Below, piece after piece: positions 1-5,818 of a stretch of DNA of 22,033 bases. The stretch spans positions 1 through 22,033 of IMG/VR virus record IMGVR_UViG_3300028581_001470. The stretch is one strand, 5' to 3'. The notes under the pieces were generated by a model that worked only from the letters and a program-made list of their open reading frames with translations, searched no databases and had not been told where the DNA came from. Position 1 is the first letter of the stretch, and each line of letters opens with the position of its first letter. The DNA is from a virus. The translations under genes were made by a program, and so were the position numbers.

Positions 1-2
1 TT

Positions 3-113
3 TTATTATCTGCAAGTATTTTAGCAGTCAACAATAAGATGTACAAAGGTAGTTTGTATGTTGCTGTTGCTGGTATGGTACTGTTGAGTCAAGGTATTTG
101 GCTTTGGTTTTAA
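3..113 (+). CDS. C-terminal end of a small membrane protein (partial)
   Basis: An open frame enters from the left edge and stops with TAA at 111-113, giving 36 visible residues. The tail is strongly hydrophobic (GSLYVAVAGMVLLSQGIWLW), consistent with a final transmembrane helix ending almost at the C-terminus. It is the first of two plus-strand genes, and the next one starts 15 bases later. The N-terminus lies outside the window, so the family cannot be named. A chance open frame is possible, but the coherent hydrophobic segment and the tight spacing to the next gene support a real gene end. Confidence 0.5.
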   Translation, partial: LLSASILAVNNKMYKGSLYVAVAGMVLLSQGIWLWF

Positions 114-127
114 CCTAATGGACAGCA

Positions 128-430
128 ATGCTTAGTAAAAAAACCGTATTGAGCATTGCTGCCTTTTCTGCGGCAGTTGCACCGCTAATAACAAATGTAG
201 ATTTTGACTTTAAACTACAAGTATCTTCTAAAGATAAAGTAGAAAAACCCTACACAGTTGTAGAAACTTCATGCAACCTAATCAGTAAAAAAACCTCAGA
301 CAATCTTTTGGTATGCGAATATCAATGTAATTCTGGCGATAAAGGTCCTATACAAAAGACCTATTATAACACATCAAGAGCTTGTCCTTCAAACATAACT
401 GAGCGGGTAAGACTAACTAAAAGAAATTAG
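128..430 (+). CDS. Small exported or membrane-anchored four-cysteine protein, unknown function
   Basis: This 100-residue protein begins with a basic start (MLSKK) and a hydrophobic, alanine-rich stretch (residues 6-22) that looks like a signal peptide or N-terminal anchor. The rest is polar, with four cysteines at 49, 63, 67 and 86 that could form two disulfides after export. The ATG at 118 is followed quickly by a stop, so 128 is the usable start; the Shine-Dalgarno is weak. Its stop codon overlaps the stop of the convergent minus-strand gene by three bases. I do not recognise the family. Periplasmic or virion location is inference from the leader and cysteines only. Confidence 0.55.
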   Translation: MLSKKTVLSIAAFSAAVAPLITNVDFDFKLQVSSKDKVEKPYTVVETSCNLISKKTSDNLLVCEYQCNSGDKGPIQKTYYNTSRACPSNITERVRLTKRN

Positions 431-432
431 TT
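415..432. repeat. Inverted repeat across the convergent stop codons
   Basis: AACTAA, six bases, then TTAGTT spans both stop codons of the converging genes. It is AT-rich and followed on the plus strand only by a few T residues, so at best it is a weak bidirectional terminator. Confidence 0.25.
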
Positions 433-759
433 TTGTACGATATTTAATGATGCGTGATTTGGAGCCATAGAAGATTGCTCCGAGAATATTTGAATACCCG
501 ATCCGAAAATAGATTGGTATTGATTGTAAACAGAATCTTCTAACTCTGCTTCCCAAATTACTGCTCTTTCATCTACTGTAATAGTATGATCTTTAGCGTA
601 ACCTGCGTATGGGATTAATGCCATAGAATGTTGATCAGGTGTTGACTTAGATGAAATCAACATAACAGCGCAAGGGCGTGTTACTTCAATCTTTGTTTCT
701 GTATAGTTTAATTCACCGATGATTTCTTCACCAGTAACAAGTTTAAGAATTTTAATCAT
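427..759 (-). CDS. Sm-like-fold phage protein, conserved hypothetical
   Basis: The 110-residue protein opens with MIKILKLVTGEEIIGEL, a strand-turn-strand pattern with a TGEE turn. This resembles the Sm/LSm-like small beta-barrel proteins found in T4-like marine phages. A second block, ALIPYAGYAKD (about residues 48-58), and VYNQYQSIFGSGI (about 77-89) also fit that phage family as I remember it. If the assignment holds, it could bind RNA or form a ring oligomer, but no function is established. The start has AGGAAA just upstream. It sits directly behind a strong terminator, so it is probably expressed from its own promoter or by read-through. The family call is from memory of its general pattern. 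Confidence 0.6.
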   Translation of the reverse strand: MIKILKLVTGEEIIGELNYTETKIEVTRPCAVMLISSKSTPDQHSMALIPYAGYAKDHTITVDERAVIWEAELEDSVYNQYQSIFGSGIQIFSEQSSMAPNHASLNIVQN

Positions 760-772
760 TTCATTTCCTAAT

Positions 773-793
773 AAAAAGGGGACCGAAGTCCCC
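773..793 (-). terminator. Intrinsic terminator with UUCG tetraloop
   Basis: Read on the minus strand it is GGGGAC-TTCG-GTCCCC followed at once by TTTTT. The six-base-pair GC-rich stem, the exceptionally stable UUCG loop and the T-run form a textbook intrinsic terminator. It lies just after the 27-codon gene, so it would end the hsp20-side transcript and insulate the gene at 427-759. Confidence 0.9.
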
Positions 794-797
794 GTGT

Positions 798-881
798 TTA
801 CCGACCCTTAATCCCGGGATCAGTTCTGTGCTTTTTAATTGCTTGGATTGCTTCAAGAATACTTAAAAAGAATTTCTTCAT
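798..881 (-). CDS. 27-residue basic amphipathic peptide, unknown function
   Basis: ATG at 881-879 overlaps the TGA of the upstream gene in an ATGA junction. It is preceded by AAGAGG at good spacing, a strong ribosome-binding site. The 27 codons give MKKFFLSILEAIQAIKKHR followed by eight more residues. The first part would form an amphipathic helix with a basic tail. The stop lies a few bases before the UUCG terminator, so the gene is neatly framed by translation and transcription signals. Function is unknown. The SD, stop-start coupling and position argue for real translation, but the length makes a chance frame possible. Confidence 0.6.
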   Translation of the reverse strand: MKKFFLSILEAIQAIKKHRTDPGIKGR

Positions 882-1063
882 ATCATACCTCTTCGTTGTA
901 ATATACGCATTCTGTTATCAAAGTCTACAGAGTCTACAGAGTCTGAGAGATAAGAATGAATCTCATCCTGATATGTTATGGTAAAAGTTCTTTTTACCCA
1001 ATTCCAAAAATTGCTCAAAGAAGGCGAGTCAACTCCGCCTAGAGCTTCTAGTTCTTTTGCCAT
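878..1063 (-). CDS. Small conserved-looking phage protein, 61 residues, unknown function
   Basis: The protein starts MAKELEALGGVDSPSLSNFW, contains WVKRTFTITYQDEIHSYL, and ends in a basic RMRILQRRGMI tail. AAAAGGT upstream of the ATG provides a Shine-Dalgarno. It follows hsp20 after 27 bases and is coupled to the 27-codon gene by ATGA. It has no membrane segment or known catalytic motif. The SVDSVD part is encoded by a short tandem repeat. I cannot assign a function. Confidence 0.65.
   Translation of the reverse strand: MAKELEALGGVDSPSLSNFWNWVKRTFTITYQDEIHSYLSDSVDSVDFDNRMRILQRRGMI
922..944. repeat. Short tandem repeat inside a small gene
   Basis: AGTCTACAG occurs twice in tandem, followed by a partial AGTCT. 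On the coding (minus) strand it encodes the repeated SVD tripeptide of the 61-residue protein. Being a multiple of three, it can expand or contract without breaking the frame. Confidence 0.6.
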
Positions 1064-1090
1064 TTATTTACCTTTTGAGTAGTTTAAAAA

Positions 1091-1597
1091 TTACAGATCA
1101 CGACCTTGTGGGTCTTCTGTAAGTAATTGCTTTTTGCTCTTTGTTGTTTTTACTTCTGCCTCGGAATCTTTAACTTCAATTTTCTTTGGCTTCTTGTGCT
1201 CAGGAATAATACGCTCCAGGAAAACCTTTAGCATACCATTCATCATAGCAGCATCTTTTACTTCGACAGTATCTTCTAACGCAAAAGATCTTGTGAATGC
1301 GCGATTCGCAATTCCTTTAAATAGGAACGCATCTTCGGCTTCGTCATTCTGTACATTGCCTTTGATAATCATCTTACTATCGGCTAATTCAATTTCGATA
1401 TCCTGTTTAGCAAAACCAGCAACAGCCATTTCGATAACGTAAGTGTTATCGCCTGTTTTCTTGATATTGTATGGAGGATAGTTTGGGATTGCTTTCGTCA
1501 GATCATCATGGATCTTTGAAAGGCGATTGAATTGATCATCGAATCCTACAAAAAATTTGTCGAAATCTTTAGGTAGGTTATTTAAAAAATATGTCAT
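1091..1597 (-). CDS. hsp20: Hsp20-family small heat-shock chaperone
   Basis: This 168-residue protein is an IbpA-like small heat-shock protein, an ATP-independent holdase that binds unfolding proteins in the cytoplasm. The alpha-crystallin domain runs from about 40 to 133. It starts at YPPYNI (40-45), includes EMAVAGFAKQDIEIEL and GIANRAFTRSFAL, and has the NGML turn at 120-123. A KKIEV tail (138-142) matches the C-terminal IxI/V oligomer-contact motif. After it comes a charged lysine-rich extension. The start has AAGGAG seven bases upstream. Such genes are common in marine T4-like phages, where a role in scaffold or capsid assembly has been suggested. It has its own leader of 117 bases, separate from regA. 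Confidence 0.95.
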   Translation of the reverse strand: MTYFLNNLPKDFDKFFVGFDDQFNRLSKIHDDLTKAIPNYPPYNIKKTGDNTYVIEMAVAGFAKQDIEIELADSKMIIKGNVQNDEAEDAFLFKGIANRAFTRSFALEDTVEVKDAAMMNGMLKVFLERIIPEHKKPKKIEVKDSEAEVKTTKSKKQLLTEDPQGRDL

Positions 1598-1714
1598 AGT
1601 GTGCTCCTTAAATAAGCGAGTTAATAATACTACCCCGAAGGCGTAGCGGTTGGCGAAGGTTTTTTACAAGGTTACCTTCTCCTTGTTCCCATCCCGGGAA
1701 TGCATTATTATATA
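1598..1714 (-). promoter_or_regulatory. Leader between regA and hsp20 with hairpins
   Basis: This is the longest gene-free stretch in the window. Read on the minus strand it contains AT-rich sequence just past the regA stop, then an ACAAGG/CCTTGT inverted repeat (1666-1686). Next is a small hairpin with a C(UUCG)G loop (1630-1646, CTAC...GTAG stem with one bulge), then AAGGAG before hsp20. There is no T-run after either hairpin, so these are more likely RNA structure or processing signals than terminators. I see no clear late-promoter match here. Confidence 0.4.
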
Positions 1715-2149
1715 TTATTTAGTGCTAGTTGTCAATTTTTTCTTGCCAATATTATACTTTGTTTCAAGCATCCACTCATTTTTCTCTTTGTGGGATATAA
1801 CTTTGATTTGGGAAAGCGGAGCATAATCTGTAAAGTAATCTGGATTACTAATTTTAACTAATCCCCAATCCACTAGCAACTTAGCAATGGTGTTTCTTCT
1901 TTGTAAATCGTTATCTGATAGATCAGCGGTCTTTCCATCTAAGGCAAAGAGCTCTTTAAAATGAACTATAAAATAATGACCTTGTTTATGCAGTATATGG
2001 CAAGATTGAAATAGTGTTTTATCTTTTCTAGAAGCCACACCTATCCGTGTTAGAGTTTCTCTTACCTTTAAAAAATCGTCGGGTTCTGTGAGTATTACTT
2101 CTAAGGGTTTATATCCCGGGAAGTCAATACTTATCATGTCAGTACTCAT
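1715..2149 (-). CDS. regA: RegA translational repressor
   Basis: RegA binds AU-rich ribosome-binding sites of early phage mRNAs, including its own and clamp-loader messages in T4, and blocks translation initiation. The core matches T4 RegA closely: EPDDFLKVRETLTRIGV, KDKTLFQSCHIL, YFIVHFKELF and LVDWGLV. About 144 residues against 122 in T4; the extra length is an N-terminal segment of roughly a dozen residues and a basic C-terminal tail. The longest frame begins at a GTG at 2158, but AGGTGG sits five bases before the ATG at 2149, so I chose that one. An ATG at 2137 is closest in position to the T4 start but lies too far from an SD. The chosen start overlaps gp62, as expected for coupled expression. 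Confidence 0.93.
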   Translation of the reverse strand: MSTDMISIDFPGYKPLEVILTEPDDFLKVRETLTRIGVASRKDKTLFQSCHILHKQGHYFIVHFKELFALDGKTADLSDNDLQRRNTIAKLLVDWGLVKISNPDYFTDYAPLSQIKVISHKEKNEWMLETKYNIGKKKLTTSTK

Positions 2150-2582
2150 TCCTACCACCTTTTGTTATTTTTCTTTTCATATCGTCAATAATCTTGTCAT
2201 CTAGAAGCGGGAGTACTTGCTTAGCTTTTTCTGTGCTGTAGCCATAGTATTCTTTTATAACTTCCAAATCATTGATTTTCTCAGCCTTGATCCATTTATT
2301 GAATCTCTTCTTAGGCCTAATAATATTTATAAGAAAGTGAAATTGAAGGATCTTATCCAAATGAGGACGAGAGTTCATTTCATTGGCGGGGATTACTGTA
2401 TCTGGTCCATAGGATAACCCTTTATTAATGATCCAGGGGTTATACTGTTTCTCGGACCAATCGTCGACTATTAAATTTTCCTTACTATGATGTATTGCAT
2501 TGATAAAATCAAAAGGTGAAATCGCAGGAGCCTTATAAGGAACTTCCTCTATTTTTGCTACAGGTTCTCCAAACAAACTCAT
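2139..2582 (-). CDS. 62: Clamp-loader small subunit gp62
   Basis: gp62 joins four gp44 ATPase subunits to form the T4-type clamp loader that opens the gp45 ring and places it on primed DNA. The 147-residue protein (T4 gp62 has 187) has family-like blocks: SPFDFINAIHHSKENLIVDD, LSYGPDTVIPANEMN (56-70), a HLDKILQFHFL helix, IRPKKRFNKWIK, and EYYGYSTEKAKQVL. The position between gp44 and regA is as in T4. It starts in an ATGA overlap with the membrane-protein gene upstream, so it depends on translational coupling. It is shorter than T4 gp62 but full-looking for marine T4-like phages. Confidence 0.9.
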   Translation of the reverse strand: MSLFGEPVAKIEEVPYKAPAISPFDFINAIHHSKENLIVDDWSEKQYNPWIINKGLSYGPDTVIPANEMNSRPHLDKILQFHFLINIIRPKKRFNKWIKAEKINDLEVIKEYYGYSTEKAKQVLPLLDDKIIDDMKRKITKGGRNEY

Positions 2583-2866
2583 AGCACCATCCTAATTAAT
2601 CCAACGGTATCTATTGCAACTAACAATAAGTAGTTAGCCAACATACCAAATGATTTCCTACTATAAGCGCACCAAGCATAGATAGCACAACCACTAATCC
2701 AGATAGGATATAGTATAAGTAAAGGAGGATTGGGAACCGTAAGTGCCATTGTGATAGAACACCCAATAGATATACCCCAAGCAAGACACTCCAACATAAA
2801 CCTATTAGCGTGAGTGCGCCAGTCATCTTTTATCCATTCAAAGGTTGGTTTAATATAATCCATCAT
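2579..2866 (-). CDS. Three-helix membrane protein within the clamp-loader operon
   Basis: The 95-residue protein has a short polar N-terminus (MMDYIKPTFEWIKDDW) and three predicted transmembrane helices at about 24-43, 48-68 and 74-92, with a PNPP turn at 45-48 and a basic YSRKS loop near 68-72. It lies between gp44 and gp62, joined to both by ATGA overlaps, where T4 has no gene. I recall similar small membrane proteins in marine T4-like phages at this place, with no known function. The location suggests production together with the clamp loader, and perhaps tethering of replication to the membrane; that is inference. Confidence 0.75.
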   Translation of the reverse strand: MMDYIKPTFEWIKDDWRTHANRFMLECLAWGISIGCSITMALTVPNPPLLILYPIWISGCAIYAWCAYSRKSFGMLANYLLLVAIDTVGLIRMVL

Positions 2867-3804
2867 TTAAATTCTACTGCTGCCATAATCTCAGTTAGAC
2901 ATGCTACAAGATTAATTTCTTGATCTGCGCAAAATGCTGCCTTATACTGATAATCAGCAAGTAGTAAAATTAACTGCGGTACTTGTTTAACTTGATCTGT
3001 TAACGTATCGTATAACTTTCTAAAGATAGTCCCAGGATCATTGTCAATATTATTTACAACCCACGTACGCATCTTTTTCCAATCCCCATCTTTTAAAGAT
3101 GAGACTAGTTCTTGCATATTGGATTCGCCTAGATTAACAAAGATGCCTTCGTCAATTTTACCTGAGGCTGAGTATCTCTGCAATTCATTTAGAACACGTC
3201 TATAATCGGGGAAGTGTTTTTCGATTACCTTTGCGATTACTTTACCGTCTGCCTCAATCTTTTCGATAGACATAATCTCGGTAACACGCTTGAAGAATGC
3301 TGCCGCAATCTTAGGCTTATCCGCTTTAGGTAATTTAAATTCAATTACTGCAGTACGAGAATGAAGCGGAGGAATGATTCTATTCTTAAAGTTACAAGTA
3401 AGAATAAACCTACAATTAGATGAGAACTCTTCTATAAATGCTCTCAATGCAGGTTGTGTAGAATTAGGATTTAGATAATCTGCCTCGTCTAAAATTACAA
3501 CCTTTGGCTTGCCACTAAATGATACAGTAGATGCAAACTGTTTAATCTTTGTACGAAGAACATCAATACCAGATTCTTCTGATCCGTTAATGATGATATA
3601 ATCTGTTTCCAGTTCTTCACACAATGCTCGGGCAACTGTGGTCTTGCCCATACCAGCACCACCGCATAATAGCATGTTCTGAATCTCACCCTTAGACAAC
3701 ATCTCATGAAAGATGCGCTTTTGATCCGCGGGTAAGATACAGTCTGCGATTGTTCTAGGTCTATAAGCCTCTACCCAAAGAAATTCTCCCTCTTTTCTTT
3801 CCAT
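2863..3804 (-). CDS. 44: Clamp-loader ATPase subunit gp44
   Basis: gp44 is the AAA+ ATPase of the T4-type clamp loader (four copies with one gp62). At 313 residues it is close to T4 gp44 (319). The Walker A motif is CGGAGMGKT (47-55), Walker B is VVILDEAD (102-109), the sensor 1 region is FILTCN (133-138), and an SR (149-150) corresponds to the SRC arginine finger, with threonine in place of the cysteine. The N-terminal LWVEAYRPRTIADCI segment is typical of clamp-loader large subunits. AGAAGGTGAG lies upstream of the ATG. The stop forms an ATGA with the next gene. T4 gp44 mRNA is a RegA target, so repression at this start is plausible. Confidence 0.96.
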   Translation of the reverse strand: MERKEGEFLWVEAYRPRTIADCILPADQKRIFHEMLSKGEIQNMLLCGGAGMGKTTVARALCEELETDYIIINGSEESGIDVLRTKIKQFASTVSFSGKPKVVILDEADYLNPNSTQPALRAFIEEFSSNCRFILTCNFKNRIIPPLHSRTAVIEFKLPKADKPKIAAAFFKRVTEIMSIEKIEADGKVIAKVIEKHFPDYRRVLNELQRYSASGKIDEGIFVNLGESNMQELVSSLKDGDWKKMRTWVVNNIDNDPGTIFRKLYDTLTDQVKQVPQLILLLADYQYKAAFCADQEINLVACLTEIMAAVEFK

Positions 3805-3832
3805 AATACATTCTCACCTTCTAATACTAAAA

Positions 3833-3973
3833 TCACATTATAATTCGATTACCCGTATATAGAGATTCTTTTCTCTTACGTTCCTCGTAATCTAAACAGA
3901 GTTTAAAATCTAACTCTAACGGAATTTGCTCCGTCAGAGGATAGAAGAATTCAATTTCAAGCTGTTGTTGCAT
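3833..3973 (-). CDS. 46-residue acidic-start protein between gp45 and gp44, unknown function
   Basis: ATG at 3973 opens a 46-codon frame starting MQQQLEIEFFYPLTEQIPLE and ending at a TGA 28 bases before gp44. It overlaps the end of the upstream 61-codon gene by 17 bases, the same kind of overlap seen elsewhere in this operon. The N-terminal half is acidic and hydrophobic, the second half basic (YEERKRKE). From memory, similar short proteins with an EIEFF...PLTEQIPL pattern occur beside the clamp genes of marine T4-like phages, which supports a real gene. No function is known. Confidence 0.7.
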   Translation of the reverse strand: MQQQLEIEFFYPLTEQIPLELDFKLCLDYEERKRKESLYTGNRIIM

Positions 3974-4142
3974 CTCGGACAGTATTAAGTTCGTTAATAC
4001 GTTGCTCTAATACACTTATTGTTGTATTAAAATGTCCTGTGCCTTCTTCCATCGGTTTGTAGTAATAACGCTTTAAAGTTTCTACTTCATTCTGAAGTAC
4101 AGCAATATACTCACGTCTTGGTACATAAAAATTTTCTTGCAT
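3957..4142 (-). CDS. 61-residue coiled-coil-like protein behind gp45, unknown function
   Basis: The frame can be extended to 4256, but the upstream part only shadows the end of gp45. The ATG at 4142 is one base after the gp45 stop, and I chose it. The product starts MQENFYVPRREYIAVLQNEV, and the YIAVLQNEVETLKRYY and VLEQRINELNTV stretches show heptad-like spacing of leucine, valine and isoleucine, suggesting a short coiled coil. GGTGGTG upstream could act as a Shine-Dalgarno. It sits between the sliding clamp and the loader, so a role with the replisome is possible but unproven. Confidence 0.65.
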   Translation of the reverse strand: MQENFYVPRREYIAVLQNEVETLKRYYYKPMEEGTGHFNTTISVLEQRINELNTVRDATTA

Positions 4143-4143
4143 A

Positions 4144-4800
4144 TTACACCACCGAATCAGGTTCCATTGCGATAAAATATCCCAATGGCTTTGTTGCGTG
4201 TTTAAATTGGAATGCTTTCTTTTTCGAAATTGTAACATTGTACGCATCCGGGACAATCTTAAAATTCTCTACTGCCATATGGCAATCGAAAGAATGCTCG
4301 CTCTTACCAATAATTTTCTTATAGGTATTTGCAGTGTCATTTTTCTTATCACCGATAGTTAATGTAACATTCTCACCTTTACTCGAGATTGTGATTGTAG
4401 GGGCTCCTGTAATAGCCGCCGCTTTCATAATCATATTAACATCTTCTGCTGTCAATTTAAATTCATAGTGTGAATCTATTTCGATTTCCTTAGCAGGTGC
4501 TGCTACAATTACGTTCGGTGCAGAATAAAAGTATTCAAACTTGCCATTGTCTTTCGACATGGTCAAGCTCTTTTCACCAAAATCTACAGTTTGACTTTCC
4601 ATCAGTGTTAGCAAAGCTAACAACGAATTCAAATCATATACTGCAACTTCCTCTGGAAAGTCCTCAGCAACTTCTGCTCTCGCATAAATGTTTTTAGCTG
4701 TGCTAATTGTGGATAATACCTTACCCTTGCGGATTAGAATATTGCTATTAATACTAGCAAAATTCTTCAGGATATCAATTGTCTCTTTACTGATCTGCAT
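4144..4800 (-). CDS. 45: Sliding clamp gp45
   Basis: gp45 forms a trimeric ring that tethers the T4-type polymerase to DNA and also activates late transcription by contacting the gp33/gp55-bearing RNA polymerase. The protein has 218 residues (T4: 228). Its N-terminus, ETIDILKNFASINSNILI (6-23), matches T4 KDTTALLKNFATINSGIML, and VAVYDLNSLLALL matches T4 VAIYDLNGFLGIL. It ends LGYFIAMEPDSVV, like T4 YVVALEADS. AAGGAG lies seven bases before the ATG, the strongest ribosome-binding site in the block, as expected for a protein needed in many copies. The start overlaps the end of the DUF3310-like gene by 14 bases. Confidence 0.96.
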   Translation of the reverse strand: MQISKETIDILKNFASINSNILIRKGKVLSTISTAKNIYARAEVAEDFPEEVAVYDLNSLLALLTLMESQTVDFGEKSLTMSKDNGKFEYFYSAPNVIVAAPAKEIEIDSHYEFKLTAEDVNMIMKAAAITGAPTITISSKGENVTLTIGDKKNDTANTYKKIIGKSEHSFDCHMAVENFKIVPDAYNVTISKKKAFQFKHATKPLGYFIAMEPDSVV

Positions 4801-5086
4801 TATTTAACTCCTTGGTTTCAATGTCATGTACATATAATAACATCATGCTATAGTGTAACACCTTTAGTATGTCTTGTCTATTCCTTCCGGCTTTCTTTCC
4901 GTATCTTTGAACATATTTCATTACGTTTCCTGCGGTAAATCCGACACCGTGACCATTATCAATAATAAATTCAGTTGCCTGAAATTTATTCATCGAATAA
5001 TGTTCGCCGTAAGTGGCATCGATGTATCCTTTAAACTCTTTTATGAGTTCACCTTCATTGTATTTGTAGTTTATTTCTTTCTCCAT
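4787..5086 (-). CDS. DUF3310-like phage protein
   Basis: The 99-residue protein carries the pattern of the short phage DUF3310 family (sometimes labelled nucleotide-kinase-like): HYSMNKFQATEFI (29-41), a glycine-rich NGHGVGFTAGNVMKYVQRYGKK core and a DILKVLHYSMMLL helix. These resemble the family signature HY..QAIEFI and NAIKYI.R..KK. The biochemical activity is not established. AAGGA lies five bases before the ATG. It overlaps gp45 downstream and the GT2 gene upstream (16 bases), so the glycan cluster and the replisome block are translationally continuous at this point. Confidence 0.7.
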   Translation of the reverse strand: MEKEINYKYNEGELIKEFKGYIDATYGEHYSMNKFQATEFIIDNGHGVGFTAGNVMKYVQRYGKKAGRNRQDILKVLHYSMMLLYVHDIETKELNNADQ

Positions 5087-5805
5087 GGGTATCCATCCTT
5101 AAATTTCTTTTCCATCACGCTATTGCCCCATATAAAAAAGTCAGCTTGAACTGAATCTTTTCTATTACCAACTCTATAATTCAACGAATATATTCCGTTG
5201 GTATCATACGTAAATTCATGTTCACGTAATACTTGCATTATCACACGATCTACTTCTGGTTGATCGTCGGGGTGCCTTGCTCTTCGATACCATAAAGGAG
5301 ATATTTGTATTGCGATAGATGTAGGTAAAAAGTATGCGCCTACATCAACAAAGTATTCTTGCGCACCTAAGCATGTAGGCCATTTACCTAAATTCTCACA
5401 ATCATCGAGACAAACATACTTACTATCTTTATCCACAATTTTTCTTAATGAGAATGCCCAATCATTAGTTTCACAAACTTTAACTAGTGTTTCTATATGT
5501 GCAAGATCAATATAATTATCCTCATCTAAAAACATTACATAATCAGAATCAATTAGATATGGAAATGCCCCATATATTCTATGACCATTATATTGACTAT
5601 GTCCGGTATTGTGTGGTAATGTAACTACTGTTGCAGATACTTCTTGTATATCTAACTGTTTAAATGCCTTAGCTTGAAACTCAGGACCATCAATAACAAT
5701 AAGATGCTCTACATTTTCGTATGTCTGTTTTAATACAGAATCCACATTTTGTTTTAGATAATCTGATCCTGTTGTAGGAGTGATTACTGTCACCTTCTTA
5801 CTCAT
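5071..5805 (-). CDS. GT2-family glycosyltransferase
   Basis: The 244-residue protein is a compact GT-A fold transferase. KVTVITPTTGSDYLKQNVDSV at the start is the nucleotide-binding strand-loop-helix of family 2. HLIVIDGP (34-41) follows, and FLDEDN (92-97) holds the metal-binding acidic triad DED at 94-96. The second half (RARHPDDQPEVDRVIM) probably forms the acceptor-binding part. TAAGGA precedes the ATG. It is the last gene of the glycan cluster in transcription order. Donor and acceptor are not predictable from sequence. It has no membrane segment, so it works in the cytoplasm. Confidence 0.85.
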   Translation of the reverse strand: MSKKVTVITPTTGSDYLKQNVDSVLKQTYENVEHLIVIDGPEFQAKAFKQLDIQEVSATVVTLPHNTGHSQYNGHRIYGAFPYLIDSDYVMFLDEDNYIDLAHIETLVKVCETNDWAFSLRKIVDKDSKYVCLDDCENLGKWPTCLGAQEYFVDVGAYFLPTSIAIQISPLWYRRARHPDDQPEVDRVIMQVLREHEFTYDTNGIYSLNYRVGNRKDSVQADFFIWGNSVMEKKFKDGYPWRKK

Positions 5806-5818
5806 TATAAATCCTTAC

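Noticed and set aside
1134-1442. Plus-strand open frame antisense to hsp20, and other antisense frames through the glycan cluster
   Set aside because: They lie opposite well-supported genes, have no ribosome-binding sites or recognisable motifs, and reflect low stop-codon frequency in the antisense frame.
2324-2331. TATAAATA on the minus strand inside gp62, upstream of regA
   Set aside because: It matches the late promoter but lies in coding sequence (codons for an INII stretch) about 175 bases before regA. With no supporting leader or terminator it is as likely to be chance.
4143-4256. N-terminal extension of the 61-residue gene behind gp45
   Set aside because: It is the alternate frame of the gp45 C-terminus. 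The ATG at 4142, just after the gp45 stop, gives a sensible protein.
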